Shown one piece after another: positions 25,826 to 34,623 of a stretch of 64,000 bases of DNA. The notes under the pieces were generated by a model, which ran no database searches, was not told where the DNA came from, and saw only the letters and a list, made by a program, of their open reading frames with translations. A program made the position numbers and the translations under genes. Source of the DNA: Desulfobacteraceae bacterium (GTDB lineage: Bacteria; Desulfobacterota; Desulfobacteria; Desulfobacterales; UBA5852); assembly GCA_014237395.1 (NCBI GenBank), contig JABZFP010000041.1:186001-250000 (forward strand), written 5' to 3'. Every line of letters begins with the position of its first letter. Position 1 is the first letter of the stretch.

Positions 25826-25894
25826 GAACGATATCTCCGCAAATAACCGGATTTTCCTGATGTGTGCCGTCCTCTGGGGTGGCGGGAGAACGCT

Positions 25895-27019
25895 CTATTT
25901 AAGTGCTATAGGGGATGGTGCTATGTCAACTTCCAAATGGTGGGGCGTGACGCCTGCATCCGCCTGAACCGACAGGTTTTCAAGATGAAAGTGGGTTTTC
26001 AGACGGGAAAGATTCTCACGGCCGGCGCCGATCATGCGGGAAAGATGCCGCGGGTGAACACGAATGGTCGAGGCGTGGGACCTGCGGGGCGCTCGCGCTA
26101 GCGCGGCTTTGGCCAGTCGGTAAAATAGGTGACTGTGCACCCGTTCTCCCAAAGCAGGATGATAAGGCCCCGCCAGTATGGCTCCGGGGGCCGCCAGTGC
26201 TTCATCTGCCTGCAGTCCCATTCGAATCACCGGTATGTGGGCGGCCGCAAACACCAGTAACAGGCGGCTGACCAGGGCAATCGTTTCGTGCAGGCTGGCC
26301 GGGATAAAAGCGCCGCTCCGAAATGCTTCGGCCAGCCGGCTTTGCCGCAGCACCAGGGTCGGGTAAATCCGGACAAAGTCCGGCGCCAGCGCAACAAGCT
26401 TCCGAGCGGTCTGGATCGCCCGCCGGGGGGTGTCGCCGGGCAAGCCCGTCATCATCTGAAGGCCCAGTTCATACCCTGCCGACGCGACCATACGGGCGGC
26501 GTTCACCGTGCATTGGGCATTGTGACCCCGTTTGGCGCGCGCCAGGACGCGATCATCCATGGATTGCACGCCAAGCTCGATGGTGTGCACCGGGAAATCC
26601 CGGATGGCGGCCAGGCGGTTTTCCGTGATCGTGTCCGGCCGGGTGGAAAAGCGGATGCTCGCGACGTCGCCGCGGGTGACATGGGCCGTGGCGATCGCCA
26701 GCAGGTCGTGCAGGTGTTGTTCAGGCAGGCCGAGAAAATTGCCCCCATAAAACGCGATTTGCACCGTCCGGCCTCGGTCGCGCACAAAGGGCAGAAAGGT
26801 GTCGATGGCGTGTGTGACGGCAGACGGTGAGATCGCGTGGGGCTTGACGCCCGTGATGGCGGTTTGATTGCAGAAGGCACACCGGTGCAGGCACCCGGAC
26901 ATGGGAATGAACACGGGTATGATGAAAGGGCGCGCGCCTGCTTGCCCGCCGGCGGGCAGACCGTCGATGGTCGCGATGATCCGGTCGTTGGTCTGCCGGA
27001 TCGTAATGCCTTCAGCCAT
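25895..27019 (-). CDS. Radical SAM protein (Elp3-like, no acetyltransferase domain)
   Basis: The 374-residue enzyme carries the CxxxCxxC cluster motif (Cys43, 47, 50 in CLHRCAFC) for a 4Fe-4S cluster and SAM. FYGGNFLGLP, ELGVQSMDD and MTGLPGDT match the Elp3/coproporphyrinogen-oxidase-like radical SAM barrel. The GNAT domain of true Elp3 is absent. Homologous genes next to rnc are known in other anaerobes, and their substrate is undefined. It starts inside the end of rnc (8-base overlap), so the two are coupled. Confidence 0.8.
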   Translation of the reverse strand: MAEGITIRQTNDRIIATIDGLPAGGQAGARPFIIPVFIPMSGCLHRCAFCNQTAITGVKPHAISPSAVTHAIDTFLPFVRDRGRTVQIAFYGGNFLGLPEQHLHDLLAIATAHVTRGDVASIRFSTRPDTITENRLAAIRDFPVHTIELGVQSMDDRVLARAKRGHNAQCTVNAARMVASAGYELGLQMMTGLPGDTPRRAIQTARKLVALAPDFVRIYPTLVLRQSRLAEAFRSGAFIPASLHETIALVSRLLLVFAAAHIPVIRMGLQADEALAAPGAILAGPYHPALGERVHSHLFYRLAKAALARAPRRSHASTIRVHPRHLSRMIGAGRENLSRLKTHFHLENLSVQADAGVTPHHLEVDIAPSPIALK

Positions 27020-27722
27020 GGTGGGCCAGACGCTCGAGCGCCTTCCGGGCGGCCTGCTGTTCCGCCGCTTTTTTGTTGCGGCCTTTCCCGGTGGCGTTCA
27101 GTCCCGGCAGCGTAATTTCAACTGTAAACGTCTTGTCATGGTCGGGGCCGCTTTCGCTCACCACGCGGTACTGGGGAACCGGTTGGCCATTCGTTTGGAG
27201 CTTTTCCTGCAACCGGCTTTTATAGTCGGTGATTTCAGCCGGTGTTCCCACGGTTTCGAACGGGAAGTCCAGGCGGTTGCCAATCACGTCGAATACGGCC
27301 TGAAACCCGCCATCCAAATAGATGGCGGCGATAATCGCCTCCAGTGTATCCGACAGAATCGAAGGCTTGTCATGCCCGCCCGTCATGGCTTCACCACGGC
27401 CCAGTTGGATGCAGGGTCCCAGCGACAGGGTCCGGGCGACTTCGGCCAGGTAGGTTTCGTTGACCATGTGGGCCCGGGTGCGTGACAGGTCGCCCTCGGT
27501 CATATCGGGGAAGGTCTGCATCAGAACATGGCTGACAACGAGGTTCAGCACGGCATCGCCCAGAAATTCGAGCCGCTCGTTGTCGCGGCCGACGGTCTCG
27601 GGGTGTTCGTTGACAAACGAACGGTGGCGCAGGGCTTCTTCCAACAGCTGCGGGTTGCGAAATTGGTAGGCCAGCGATTTTTCCAGCGTCCGATAACAGG
27701 TCGCGGTAACGATTGTCGGCAA
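27012..27722 (-). CDS. rnc: Ribonuclease III
   Basis: RNase III cleaves double-stranded RNA in rRNA maturation and mRNA turnover. The catalytic signature NERLEFLGDAVL and the second acidic site DTLEAIIAAIYLDGG are intact. The C-terminal dsRNA-binding domain begins at DYKSRLQEKLQ and ends GRNKKAAEQQAARKALE. I start at a TTG (27722) because GGAGGGG lies 5 bases upstream and gives 236 residues, near the family norm; a TTG at 27755 would be longer. Confidence 0.93.
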   Translation of the reverse strand: MPTIVTATCYRTLEKSLAYQFRNPQLLEEALRHRSFVNEHPETVGRDNERLEFLGDAVLNLVVSHVLMQTFPDMTEGDLSRTRAHMVNETYLAEVARTLSLGPCIQLGRGEAMTGGHDKPSILSDTLEAIIAAIYLDGGFQAVFDVIGNRLDFPFETVGTPAEITDYKSRLQEKLQTNGQPVPQYRVVSESGPDHDKTFTVEITLPGLNATGKGRNKKAAEQQAARKALERLAHHG

Positions 27723-27761
27723 ACCGACCCCTCCCGTATGCCCTATAGCAGGCAAACGCGT

Positions 27762-28634
27762 TTAAAGCTGCCTAAGCAACGCTTCGTAAACATTGAACGG
27801 AACCATGAAGGTGCCATCCGCACAGCCCATCTCGATGCCCGGCTTGATGGCCCCATGAAAATCGGTGCCGCCGGTAGCGATCATACCATGACGCCGGGCC
27901 AAGGCAAGAAAGTGCCGGGTTTGCGCTTCGGAATGTTCCGGATAATAGACCTCCAGCCCTTGCAGACCAGCGGTTTGGAGCACACTCAGCAGATCCTCCA
28001 GGGCCCAGGGACGGGTTGGGTGAATCAGCGCCGGATGAGCCAGGACCGCTATACCGCCGGCCTGGCGAATAAGCCGGATAGCGTGGTGGCATTCAACGCG
28101 ATATTTATCGACATAGGCTGGTTTGCCGTTGCCGAGAAAGCGGTCAAAAGCCTCATCAAAAGAGGCCGCAACACCCTTTTCAACCAATAGTTTGGCGATA
28201 TGGGGGCGACCGGTCTGCCTTTTGGCACCGGGCGCTTCCAACTCTTCAACGGTGATGTCGATGCCAAGCGCTTGTAGCTTGGCGATGATTTTGGGGTTGC
28301 GATTGCGGCGGGCATCCTGCAAGGTGTGCAACTGACCGGCCAGATCCGAATCGTCGTAACGGAAGCCATAGCCTAACAGGTGCAGACTGCCCTGGCAGGG
28401 AAACTCGGGCGGCGGGGCGGTACTCAGTTCCACACCGGATAAAAAATGGATGTCTTGGGGGGAGCCGTTTTTCAGGATTTGGTGGACGCCATCCACGGTG
28501 TCGTGATCGGTGATGGCAATGGCCGCCAGCCCGAGGCTGCACGCATGGGCGACGATTTCGGCCGGCGTCAGTGTGCCGTCGGAGGCCGTGGAGTGAATGT
28601 GGAGATCAATGCTCCCATGCGGCTTATAACCCAA
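27762..28634 (-). CDS. PHP-domain phosphoesterase (YciV/TrpH-like)
   Basis: The 290-residue PHP-fold metallo-phosphoesterase has metal ligands in DLHIHSTASDG (His12, His14), AITDHDTVDG, GVELS, LAHPALIH and GGTDFHG. YciV-type members hydrolyse 3',5'-nucleoside bisphosphates and trim RNA 5' ends. Its position between dksA and rnc would suit RNA metabolism. The only start that keeps the first metal motif is a TTG at 28634 lying inside the end of dksA (11-base overlap). Confidence 0.85.
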   Translation of the reverse strand: MGYKPHGSIDLHIHSTASDGTLTPAEIVAHACSLGLAAIAITDHDTVDGVHQILKNGSPQDIHFLSGVELSTAPPPEFPCQGSLHLLGYGFRYDDSDLAGQLHTLQDARRNRNPKIIAKLQALGIDITVEELEAPGAKRQTGRPHIAKLLVEKGVAASFDEAFDRFLGNGKPAYVDKYRVECHHAIRLIRQAGGIAVLAHPALIHPTRPWALEDLLSVLQTAGLQGLEVYYPEHSEAQTRHFLALARRHGMIATGGTDFHGAIKPGIEMGCADGTFMVPFNVYEALLRQL

Positions 28635-28986
28635 GGGCTTTTTCTTGGGCCTCTTCCTTGGTTTTGCAGTCGATGCACTGGGTGGTCACCGGGCGGGCTT
28701 TGAGGCGCTCTATGGAGATATCCTCCCCACAGGTATCACAGATACCGAAGGTTCCCTCTTCGATGCGATCCAAGGTTTTTTTGATTTTTTTGATCAGTTT
28801 GTGCTCTCGGTCCCGGATGCGAAGCATAAAGTTGCGATCGGCTTCAAGAGACGCCCGATCGGTAGGGTCCGGAAAATTTTCCTTCTGCGCCGTCATGCCG
28901 GAGACGGTGCTGTCCGCCTGGCTGAGCAATTCTTCCAATTGTTCAGACAAAAGCGTTTTGAAGTAATCAAGATCTTTCTTTTTCAT
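28624..28986 (-). CDS. dksA: DksA/TraR-type zinc-finger regulator
   Basis: The 120-residue protein has a long N-terminal coiled coil and a C4 zinc finger (Cys83, 86, 104, 107; CDTC and CIDC). It would insert into the RNA polymerase secondary channel and act with ppGpp. The coiled-coil tip contains DRASLEADRNF, near the DxxDxA motif of DksA. It heads a minus-strand unit with the PHP, rnc and radical SAM genes. The 166-base gap to the divergent gene at 29153 is AT-rich and presumably holds both promoters. Confidence 0.9.
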   Translation of the reverse strand: MKKKDLDYFKTLLSEQLEELLSQADSTVSGMTAQKENFPDPTDRASLEADRNFMLRIRDREHKLIKKIKKTLDRIEEGTFGICDTCGEDISIERLKARPVTTQCIDCKTKEEAQEKALGL

Positions 28987-29152
28987 AAGGCAGCCCTTAT
29001 CATCTATAGAGTAATGCTAGGATACAAAAAGGAAGCAATTAGCACAACCACTTTATTCTGTAAAGCATTATCTGGTAAAGCCACATAGCGCCAGGAGGCT
29101 ATGCTTATTCTAACAACCCAAAGCAGTGAACGCAATCAAGGAGCCGGGAAAA

Positions 29153-29818
29153 ATGGAGCAGCTGAATCAAATCGCGGGGATCATTGCCTTGAGCATGGGA
29201 ACGGCCTGGGCCAGCGGCATCAATCTCTATGCGGCCATTCTCACCTTGGGCCTGCTCGGCGCGACCGGTCAGATGGCCTTACCGCCCAATCTGGCGATCG
29301 TCACCCAGCCGATCGTCATCCTGGCGGCCGGCGTGATGTTTTGCATCGAATTTTTTGCCGACAAAATCCCCGGTGTCGACACGGGATGGGACACGATTCA
29401 CAGTTTTATCCGCATTCCGGGGGGCGCGCTGCTAGCGGCAGCGGCCGTTGGTGATGTGAATCCGGCGGTCATGCTGGCGGCCGGCATCCTGGGGGGCGGA
29501 TTGGCCGCCGGGACCCACGCGGCCAAAGCCGGCAGCCGTGTTTTGATCAACACCTCGCCGGAACCCTTTTCCAACTGGTTGGCATCCATCGGCGAAGATT
29601 TGGCCGTCATTACCGGCGTGTGGGTCGCGCTGGCCCACCCCTGGTTGTTTCTGGGATTTATGATGGTTTTTGTCCTCCTTTTGATCTGGCTCCTGCCGAA
29701 ATTGTGGCGGGGCATCAAAACGGTTTTCGCTAAAATCGCCTCCTTGTTCCGTCGAACAGACCGGCCGGTACCGGCCGTTAAAGCCCTCGAGGATCGCGAG
29801 GCACCGGACCGGGGATAA
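29153..29818 (+). CDS. DUF4126-like integral membrane protein
   Basis: The 221-residue protein is hydrophobic, with about five membrane helices and the pattern ASGINLYAAILTLGLLG near the N-terminus that I associate with DUF4126. A conserved-looking loop reads PEPFSNWLASIGED. The C-terminus is basic and cytosolic. The ATG at 29153 has AAGGAG 9 bases upstream. Function is unknown. It ends 58 bases before the cobalamin riboswitch and appears to be a separate unit from the bzaF-cobT genes. Confidence 0.7.
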   Translation: MEQLNQIAGIIALSMGTAWASGINLYAAILTLGLLGATGQMALPPNLAIVTQPIVILAAGVMFCIEFFADKIPGVDTGWDTIHSFIRIPGGALLAAAAVGDVNPAVMLAAGILGGGLAAGTHAAKAGSRVLINTSPEPFSNWLASIGEDLAVITGVWVALAHPWLFLGFMMVFVLLLIWLLPKLWRGIKTVFAKIASLFRRTDRPVPAVKALEDREAPDRG

Positions 29819-29876
29819 GTGCGCGTTGGTAAGAATTCGCGTTGCATTCTGAAGCCGGGTATATTATTGAACCGGC

Positions 29877-30059
29877 TTGTTGCTATGGTGCCCCTCGCAA
29901 GGCGAGGGGTGAAAAGGGAATACGGTGCAAATCCGTAACGTTGGACCGGCGCTGTGAGCAGGGACCGACGTCGCACAACGCCACTGCCCTGGTAAAAACG
30001 GGGTGGGAAGGCGCGGCGTTCGGCATGATCTGCAAGTCAGAAGACCTGCCCGGCAACAA
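29877..30059 (+). promoter_or_regulatory. Cobalamin riboswitch
   Basis: The closing stem P1 is perfect (TTGTTGC 29877-29883 with GCAACAA 30053-30059). Inside are the family landmarks in order: a GAAAAGGGAA segment, GGTGCAAATCC, GCTGTGAGCAGGGA, CTGCCCTGGTAAAAACGGGG and the B12-box core AAGTCAGAAGACCTGCC (30034-30050). It lies upstream of a ThiC-family gene and cobT, and no TPP riboswitch is visible. With the terminator just downstream it should switch the operon off when adenosylcobamide is plentiful. It fills most of the 368-base gap. Confidence 0.93.
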
Positions 30060-30087
30060 AGTTAGGAAGGATGGTGTCCGCTGAATT

Positions 30088-30125
30088 CCGTGTATCGCGC
30101 CCGGGCGTGATGCGCGGTTTTTTTT
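30088..30125 (+). terminator. Riboswitch-controlled intrinsic terminator
   Basis: A hairpin of about 12 base pairs (30088-30117, CCGTGTATCGCG pairing with CGTGATGCGCGG including G-U pairs) is followed by eight T residues (30118-30125). It stands between the riboswitch and the ThiC-family gene, which indicates control by transcription attenuation. Confidence 0.85.
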
Positions 30126-30186
30126 GGCCGCGATCCCCGGTTGCGCGTTTGATGGTTTAATGCGTGTGAATCAGGGAGGTTATGGC

Positions 30187-31527
30187 ATGCAGACGCAACT
30201 GGAACTGGCAAAAGCGGGCCGCCTTACGCCCCAAATCGAATCCGTGGCCGCGCAGGAGGATCAGGAACCGGAGGTCATTCGCCGCCACGTCGCCGCCGGT
30301 AAAATTGTTATCCCGGCCCATCCCGGCCGGCAGGACCAAATGGTCGTGGGGATCGGGAAAGGCCTGCGCACCAAAGTCAACGCATCGATCGGCACCTCGT
30401 CCGACATTGTCGATATTGATCTCGAAATCCGGAAAGCGCGGATTGCGGCGGAGGAAGGGGCCGACACCCTGATGGAGCTTTCCACCGGGGGGGATCTCAA
30501 CCGCATCCGGCGTGACATTCTTGCGCACAGCCGTCTGCCCGTCGGCAATGTGCCGCTCTACCAGGCCTTTTGTGAAGCCGCCCGGCGTTATCGCAACCCC
30601 AACCGACTGGACCCCGAATTCCTTTTCGATCTGATCGAGCAACAGCTCGAAGACGGTATTTCCTTTATGGCGATTCACTGCGGCATCAACCGCTACACTT
30701 TAGAGCGGCTGCGCAACCAAGGCTACCGCTACGGCGGGCTGGTGTCCAAAGGGGGAACCTTCATGGTGTCCTGGATGGAATACAACCGTTGTGAAAACCC
30801 CCTGTATGAGCAATTTGACCGGGTTTGTGCCTTGCTGAAACGCTTTGATGCCGTCTTGTCCCTGGGCAACGGCATCCGGGCCGGCGCCATCCACGACAGC
30901 CATGACCGGGCCCAGATGGCGGAAATGATCATCAACTGCGAACTGGCCGAACGCGGACGCGCCATGGGGTGCCAGACCATGGTGGAGGGGCCGGGCCACG
31001 TCCCTCTGAATGAGATCGAAGGCAATATCATGCTGGAAAAACGTATGAGCGGAGACGCCCCTTATTACGTCCTGGGGCCGCTGCCAGCCGACAGCGGGGC
31101 AGGTTACGACCACATCACGGCGGCGATCGGGGCCGCCAACTCGGCCCGCTATGGGGCGGACCTCATCTGTTACATAACACCGGCGGAGCATCTCGCCCTG
31201 CCGAACGAAGACGACGTGCGCGAAGGGGTTCGGGTGACGCGCCTGGCCGCCCGCATCGGGGATATCGCCAAATACCCGGAGCGGCGGGAGTTGGAAAAAC
31301 AAGTGGCCTTGGCCCGTCGCGACATGCGTTGGGAAGACCACTTCGAGCTGCTCATGTTTCCCGCGCATGCACGGGAAATCCGTGCCAGCCGAACACCGGA
31401 AAACCAGAAAACTTGCACCATGTGCGGGGATTTCTGTGCCATGGAAAGGGGTGCGGTGCTTTTTGAGGCGTCGATCAGTCCTGAAAAACGCGCCTCTGGT
31501 GCAACCGATCAGCTGCAAGGAAAATAG
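30187..31527 (+). CDS. bzaF: ThiC-family radical SAM enzyme, probably 5-hydroxybenzimidazole synthase BzaF
   Basis: The 446-residue protein is a short-form ThiC homologue (ASIGTSSDI, TLMELSTGGDL, MVEGPGHVP). Its C-terminal cluster cysteines are at 410, 413 and 417 (CTMCGDFC), a CX2CX3C spacing instead of the CX2CX4C of long ThiC. ThiC makes the thiamin pyrimidine from aminoimidazole ribotide; its paralog BzaF makes 5-hydroxybenzimidazole, a cobamide lower ligand, from the same substrate. The cobalamin riboswitch and adjacent cobT favour BzaF; ThiC is the alternative. The ATG has GGGAGG 8 bases upstream and cobT follows after 12 bases. Confidence 0.8.
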   Translation: MQTQLELAKAGRLTPQIESVAAQEDQEPEVIRRHVAAGKIVIPAHPGRQDQMVVGIGKGLRTKVNASIGTSSDIVDIDLEIRKARIAAEEGADTLMELSTGGDLNRIRRDILAHSRLPVGNVPLYQAFCEAARRYRNPNRLDPEFLFDLIEQQLEDGISFMAIHCGINRYTLERLRNQGYRYGGLVSKGGTFMVSWMEYNRCENPLYEQFDRVCALLKRFDAVLSLGNGIRAGAIHDSHDRAQMAEMIINCELAERGRAMGCQTMVEGPGHVPLNEIEGNIMLEKRMSGDAPYYVLGPLPADSGAGYDHITAAIGAANSARYGADLICYITPAEHLALPNEDDVREGVRVTRLAARIGDIAKYPERRELEKQVALARRDMRWEDHFELLMFPAHAREIRASRTPENQKTCTMCGDFCAMERGAVLFEASISPEKRASGATDQLQGK

Positions 31528-31539
31528 AAAGGAGTTGTG

Positions 31540-32601
31540 ATGAAGCGTTTAAACGAGGCCCTCGATCGAATGACCCCGCCAAGCGTCGAATGGCGGGAAA
31601 AGGCCTATGAGCGGCTGCGTCAGCAGGCACGACCGGCGGGAAGCCTGGGGGTGCTGGAAGAGGTGGGCGCCCGGTTGGCCGGTATCGCCCGGACGCTCGA
31701 TGTTCATCTGACGCGGAAAGTGATCGTTACCTGTGCCGGCGATCACGGGGTTTGTGCCGAAGGCGTCAGTCTATTTCCCGCCGAGGTCACGCCGCAGATG
31801 GTTTATAATTTCGTCAAGGGCGGGGCTTCCATTAATGTTCTGGCGCGTCATGCCGGGGCTGAGGTCAAAGTGGCCGATCTGGGGGTCAACTGGGACTTAG
31901 AGCCGGATTTGCCGATTTTTCACAAAAAGATCCGTAAGGGGACGGACAATTTGGCCCGGGGGCCGGCCATGACGCGGGATGCGGCCGTCCAGAGCATCGA
32001 AGCCGGAATCGAGATTGTCGGGGAGCTTCTCGCGGACGGGCCTGTGGATCTATTGGGCACGGGTGACATGGGTATCGGTAACACCACGCCTTCGACCGCC
32101 ATCATCGCCGCCTTCTCCGGTCTGCCGGTGGACCAGTTGACGGGTCGGGGGACTGGTGTCGACGATGAAGGCCTGCGGCGCAAGGTGGCCGTCATCGAAA
32201 AGGGTCTGGCCATCAACCAGCCCGACCCCCGCGATGCGCTGGACGTGCTCGCCAAAGTCGGCGGCTTTGAAATCGGCGGGTTGGCCGGACTGGTGATCGG
32301 TGCGGCCGCCAATGGTATTCCGGTGGTGTGTGACGGGTTTATCGCGACGGCCGGCGCCCTGGTGGCCTGCGAACTGGCGCCGGTGGCCCGGGATTATCTC
32401 TTTACCAGCCATTATTCAGTGGAGGTGGGACATCGCTATATGCTCACCCGGTTGGACCGGAAACCGTTGCTGGACCTTCAATTCCGGCTGGGAGAGGGCA
32501 CCGGCGCGGCGGCGGCCATGGAGCTGATCGACATGGCCACGCGCATTCTGGCCGATATCAAAACGTTTGAAGAGGTGGCGATTCAGGATGCCCAGGCGTA
32601 A
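31540..32601 (+). CDS. cobT: Nicotinate-nucleotide--dimethylbenzimidazole phosphoribosyltransferase
   Basis: CobT transfers phosphoribose from nicotinate mononucleotide to a benzimidazole base, activating it as the cobamide lower ligand. The 353-residue protein has ARPAGSLGVLE, the CAGDHGV and GGASINVLAR motifs, TGDMGIGNTT and the catalytic glutamate Glu319 in GEGTGAA. AAAGGAG precedes the ATG at 31540; a GTG three bases earlier is equally possible. It is the second gene of the riboswitch-controlled operon and would use the base made by the upstream enzyme. Confidence 0.95.
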   Translation: MKRLNEALDRMTPPSVEWREKAYERLRQQARPAGSLGVLEEVGARLAGIARTLDVHLTRKVIVTCAGDHGVCAEGVSLFPAEVTPQMVYNFVKGGASINVLARHAGAEVKVADLGVNWDLEPDLPIFHKKIRKGTDNLARGPAMTRDAAVQSIEAGIEIVGELLADGPVDLLGTGDMGIGNTTPSTAIIAAFSGLPVDQLTGRGTGVDDEGLRRKVAVIEKGLAINQPDPRDALDVLAKVGGFEIGGLAGLVIGAAANGIPVVCDGFIATAGALVACELAPVARDYLFTSHYSVEVGHRYMLTRLDRKPLLDLQFRLGEGTGAAAAMELIDMATRILADIKTFEEVAIQDAQA

Positions 32602-32631
32602 TGCCGGTCATAGCAGGCCCGGACAGCGCGA

Positions 32632-33618
32632 TTAGACACCCACCGACCCGGCGAAATGGCAGGCGGCCTCGTGGCCGGGACGGATCTCCTTCAAGGGGGG
32701 TTCGGTCTTGGAACAGATGTCCTGGACATAGGGACAGCGGGTGTGAAAACGACATCCGGGAGGGGGGTTGATCGGGCTGGGGACATCGCCTTTGAGTAGG
32801 ATGCGCTTGCGCTTGTGCTCGGGATCGGGCATGGGTGACGCGCTCAGCAGGGCCTGCGTGTAAGGGTGCAGAGGCGTTTTGTAAATGACTTTACTGTCGG
32901 CCACCTCGACGATTTTGCCCAGATACATGACCGCCACCCGGTCGCTGATGTGTTCCACCACGTGCAGGTCATGGGAAATGAAAAGATAGGTCAGGCTGAA
33001 TTCGTCCTGAAGATCTTTCAGCAGGTTGAGCACCTGGGCCTGGATCGATACGTCCAGCGCCGAGACCGCTTCGTCGCAGACAACGAGATCGGGGTTCAGC
33101 GCCAGGGCCCGGGCCACCCCGATGCGCTGCCGCTGACCGCCTGAAAACATGTGGGGGTAGCGGCGCATGTGCTCCTTGCTCAGTCCTACCACCTGGAGCA
33201 GTTCCATGACCCGTGCTTCCCGTTCCTGGCGGTTTGTCATCCCGTGGATCAAGAGGGGTTCCCCGACAATCGAAGCAACGGGTTTGCGGGGGTTCAGCGA
33301 AGAAAACGGATCCTGGAAAATAATTTGCATCTTCCTGCGCAGGGCCCTGATCTGCTGGGCATCGTAGGTGAGGATATTGTCGCCGTCATACCAGACTTCG
33401 CCGGAAGTCGGTTCTTCAAGACGCATGATGGCACGGCCGAAGGTGGATTTACCGCAGCCGGATTCCCCGACCAGGCCGAGTGTTTCCCCTTTCTTGATGG
33501 ACAGACTCACGTCATCGACCGCCTTGACCGCGGCGATTTCTTTCATGAACACACCGCCGCGAATCGGATAATATTTGACCAGGTGGCGTGCGTCGAGCAG
33601 GGGCTTTGTTTCAGACAT
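32632..33618 (-). CDS. dppF: Peptide ABC transporter ATP-binding protein, DppF/OppF type
   Basis: The 328-residue ATPase has Walker A GESGCGKST, the signature FSGGQRQR and Walker B LVVCDEAVSALDVS, with the C-terminal oligopeptide/dipeptide extension (NPPPGCRFHTRCPY). Cysteines in that extension are typical of the family. It pairs with the DppD subunit and drives peptide uptake. Its ATG lies 8 bases inside the end of dppD. It is the last gene of the operon and faces cobT tail to tail. Confidence 0.9.
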   Translation of the reverse strand: MSETKPLLDARHLVKYYPIRGGVFMKEIAAVKAVDDVSLSIKKGETLGLVGESGCGKSTFGRAIMRLEEPTSGEVWYDGDNILTYDAQQIRALRRKMQIIFQDPFSSLNPRKPVASIVGEPLLIHGMTNRQEREARVMELLQVVGLSKEHMRRYPHMFSGGQRQRIGVARALALNPDLVVCDEAVSALDVSIQAQVLNLLKDLQDEFSLTYLFISHDLHVVEHISDRVAVMYLGKIVEVADSKVIYKTPLHPYTQALLSASPMPDPEHKRKRILLKGDVPSPINPPPGCRFHTRCPYVQDICSKTEPPLKEIRPGHEAACHFAGSVGV

Positions 33619-34588
33619 ATTTAAGACACCGTGCCATATGGTTAGGGCCAACCGTGACCATTTGGGGTGCGGTTTGGCGACAATCATCAAAAACATCCGG
33701 GCAGCGATCACTGAACAGACACCCTTGGGGCAGGTCGAAGAGGGACGGCACAACCCCTTTGATCGTGCTCAACCGGCCCTCGGCCGTTTTCTGCCCCAGA
33801 ACCGGTATCGACTCCAACAATCCGACGGTATAGGGGTGTTTCGGAGCGGTAAAGAGGGTTTTGACATCGGCATATTCGACCATGTGGCCGGCATACATGA
33901 CCGCCACATGCTGGGCCATTTCAGCGATGACGCCTAGGTCATGGGTGATGAAAAGAATGGAGGCACCGGTATCGGCCTTGAGCTTGTTCATGAGGTCCAG
34001 GATCTGGGCCTGAATGGTGACGTCCAGGGCGGTGGTGGGCTCGTCGGCGATCATCAGCCGGGGATTGCAGGCCAGCGCCATGGCGATCATGACCCGCTGT
34101 CGCATGCCGCCGCTCATCTGGTGGGGAAAATCGTCCAGGCGTGTTTCGGGGGCCGGGATTCCCACCTGTTTGAAAATGTCGAGGACACGGCCGCGGGCCT
34201 CTTTTCGGGATAAGCGTTGGTGCAGGCGAAGCACTTCCCCCACTTGATCCCCCACCGTAAAAACCGGGTTCAGGGAGGTCATGGGTTCCTGGAAAATCAT
34301 GGAAATCCGGTTGCCCCTTATTTTGCGCATGTCCGCTTCGGACAGGGTGAGAAGGTCCCGGCCATCGAAGAGAATGCGGCCGTCCACGATTTTACCGGGA
34401 GGGTCCGGAATCAACTGGATGATGGAATGGGCCGTAACGCTTTTACCGCAACCGGATTCTCCCACCAGCCCCAAGGTTTCTCCGGGTTGAATGGCCAGGC
34501 TGACATCGTCCACGGCTTTGGCCACACGGCCTTTGACGTAGAAATAGGTTTTAAGGTTTTCGATACTCAGTAGGGAGGTTGCTTCCAT
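33611..34588 (-). CDS. dppD: Peptide ABC transporter ATP-binding protein, DppD/OppD type
   Basis: The 325-residue ATPase has Walker A GESGCGKSV, signature MSGGMRQR and Walker B LMIADEPTTALDVT, and the C-terminal family extension (LPQGCLFSDRCPD). It follows dppC by 35 bases and overlaps dppF. It acts on the cytosolic face of the DppBC permease. Confidence 0.9.
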   Translation of the reverse strand: MEATSLLSIENLKTYFYVKGRVAKAVDDVSLAIQPGETLGLVGESGCGKSVTAHSIIQLIPDPPGKIVDGRILFDGRDLLTLSEADMRKIRGNRISMIFQEPMTSLNPVFTVGDQVGEVLRLHQRLSRKEARGRVLDIFKQVGIPAPETRLDDFPHQMSGGMRQRVMIAMALACNPRLMIADEPTTALDVTIQAQILDLMNKLKADTGASILFITHDLGVIAEMAQHVAVMYAGHMVEYADVKTLFTAPKHPYTVGLLESIPVLGQKTAEGRLSTIKGVVPSLFDLPQGCLFSDRCPDVFDDCRQTAPQMVTVGPNHMARCLKYV

Positions 34589-34623
34589 TCAAATGCCATT
34601 CTGTATCGTTTGGTGACGCCTTC

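Noticed and set aside
29819..30186. TPP riboswitch upstream of the ThiC-family gene
   Set aside because: I looked for the CTGAGA and ACCTGATC elements of the THI box and did not find them; the region is fully explained by a cobalamin riboswitch and terminator.
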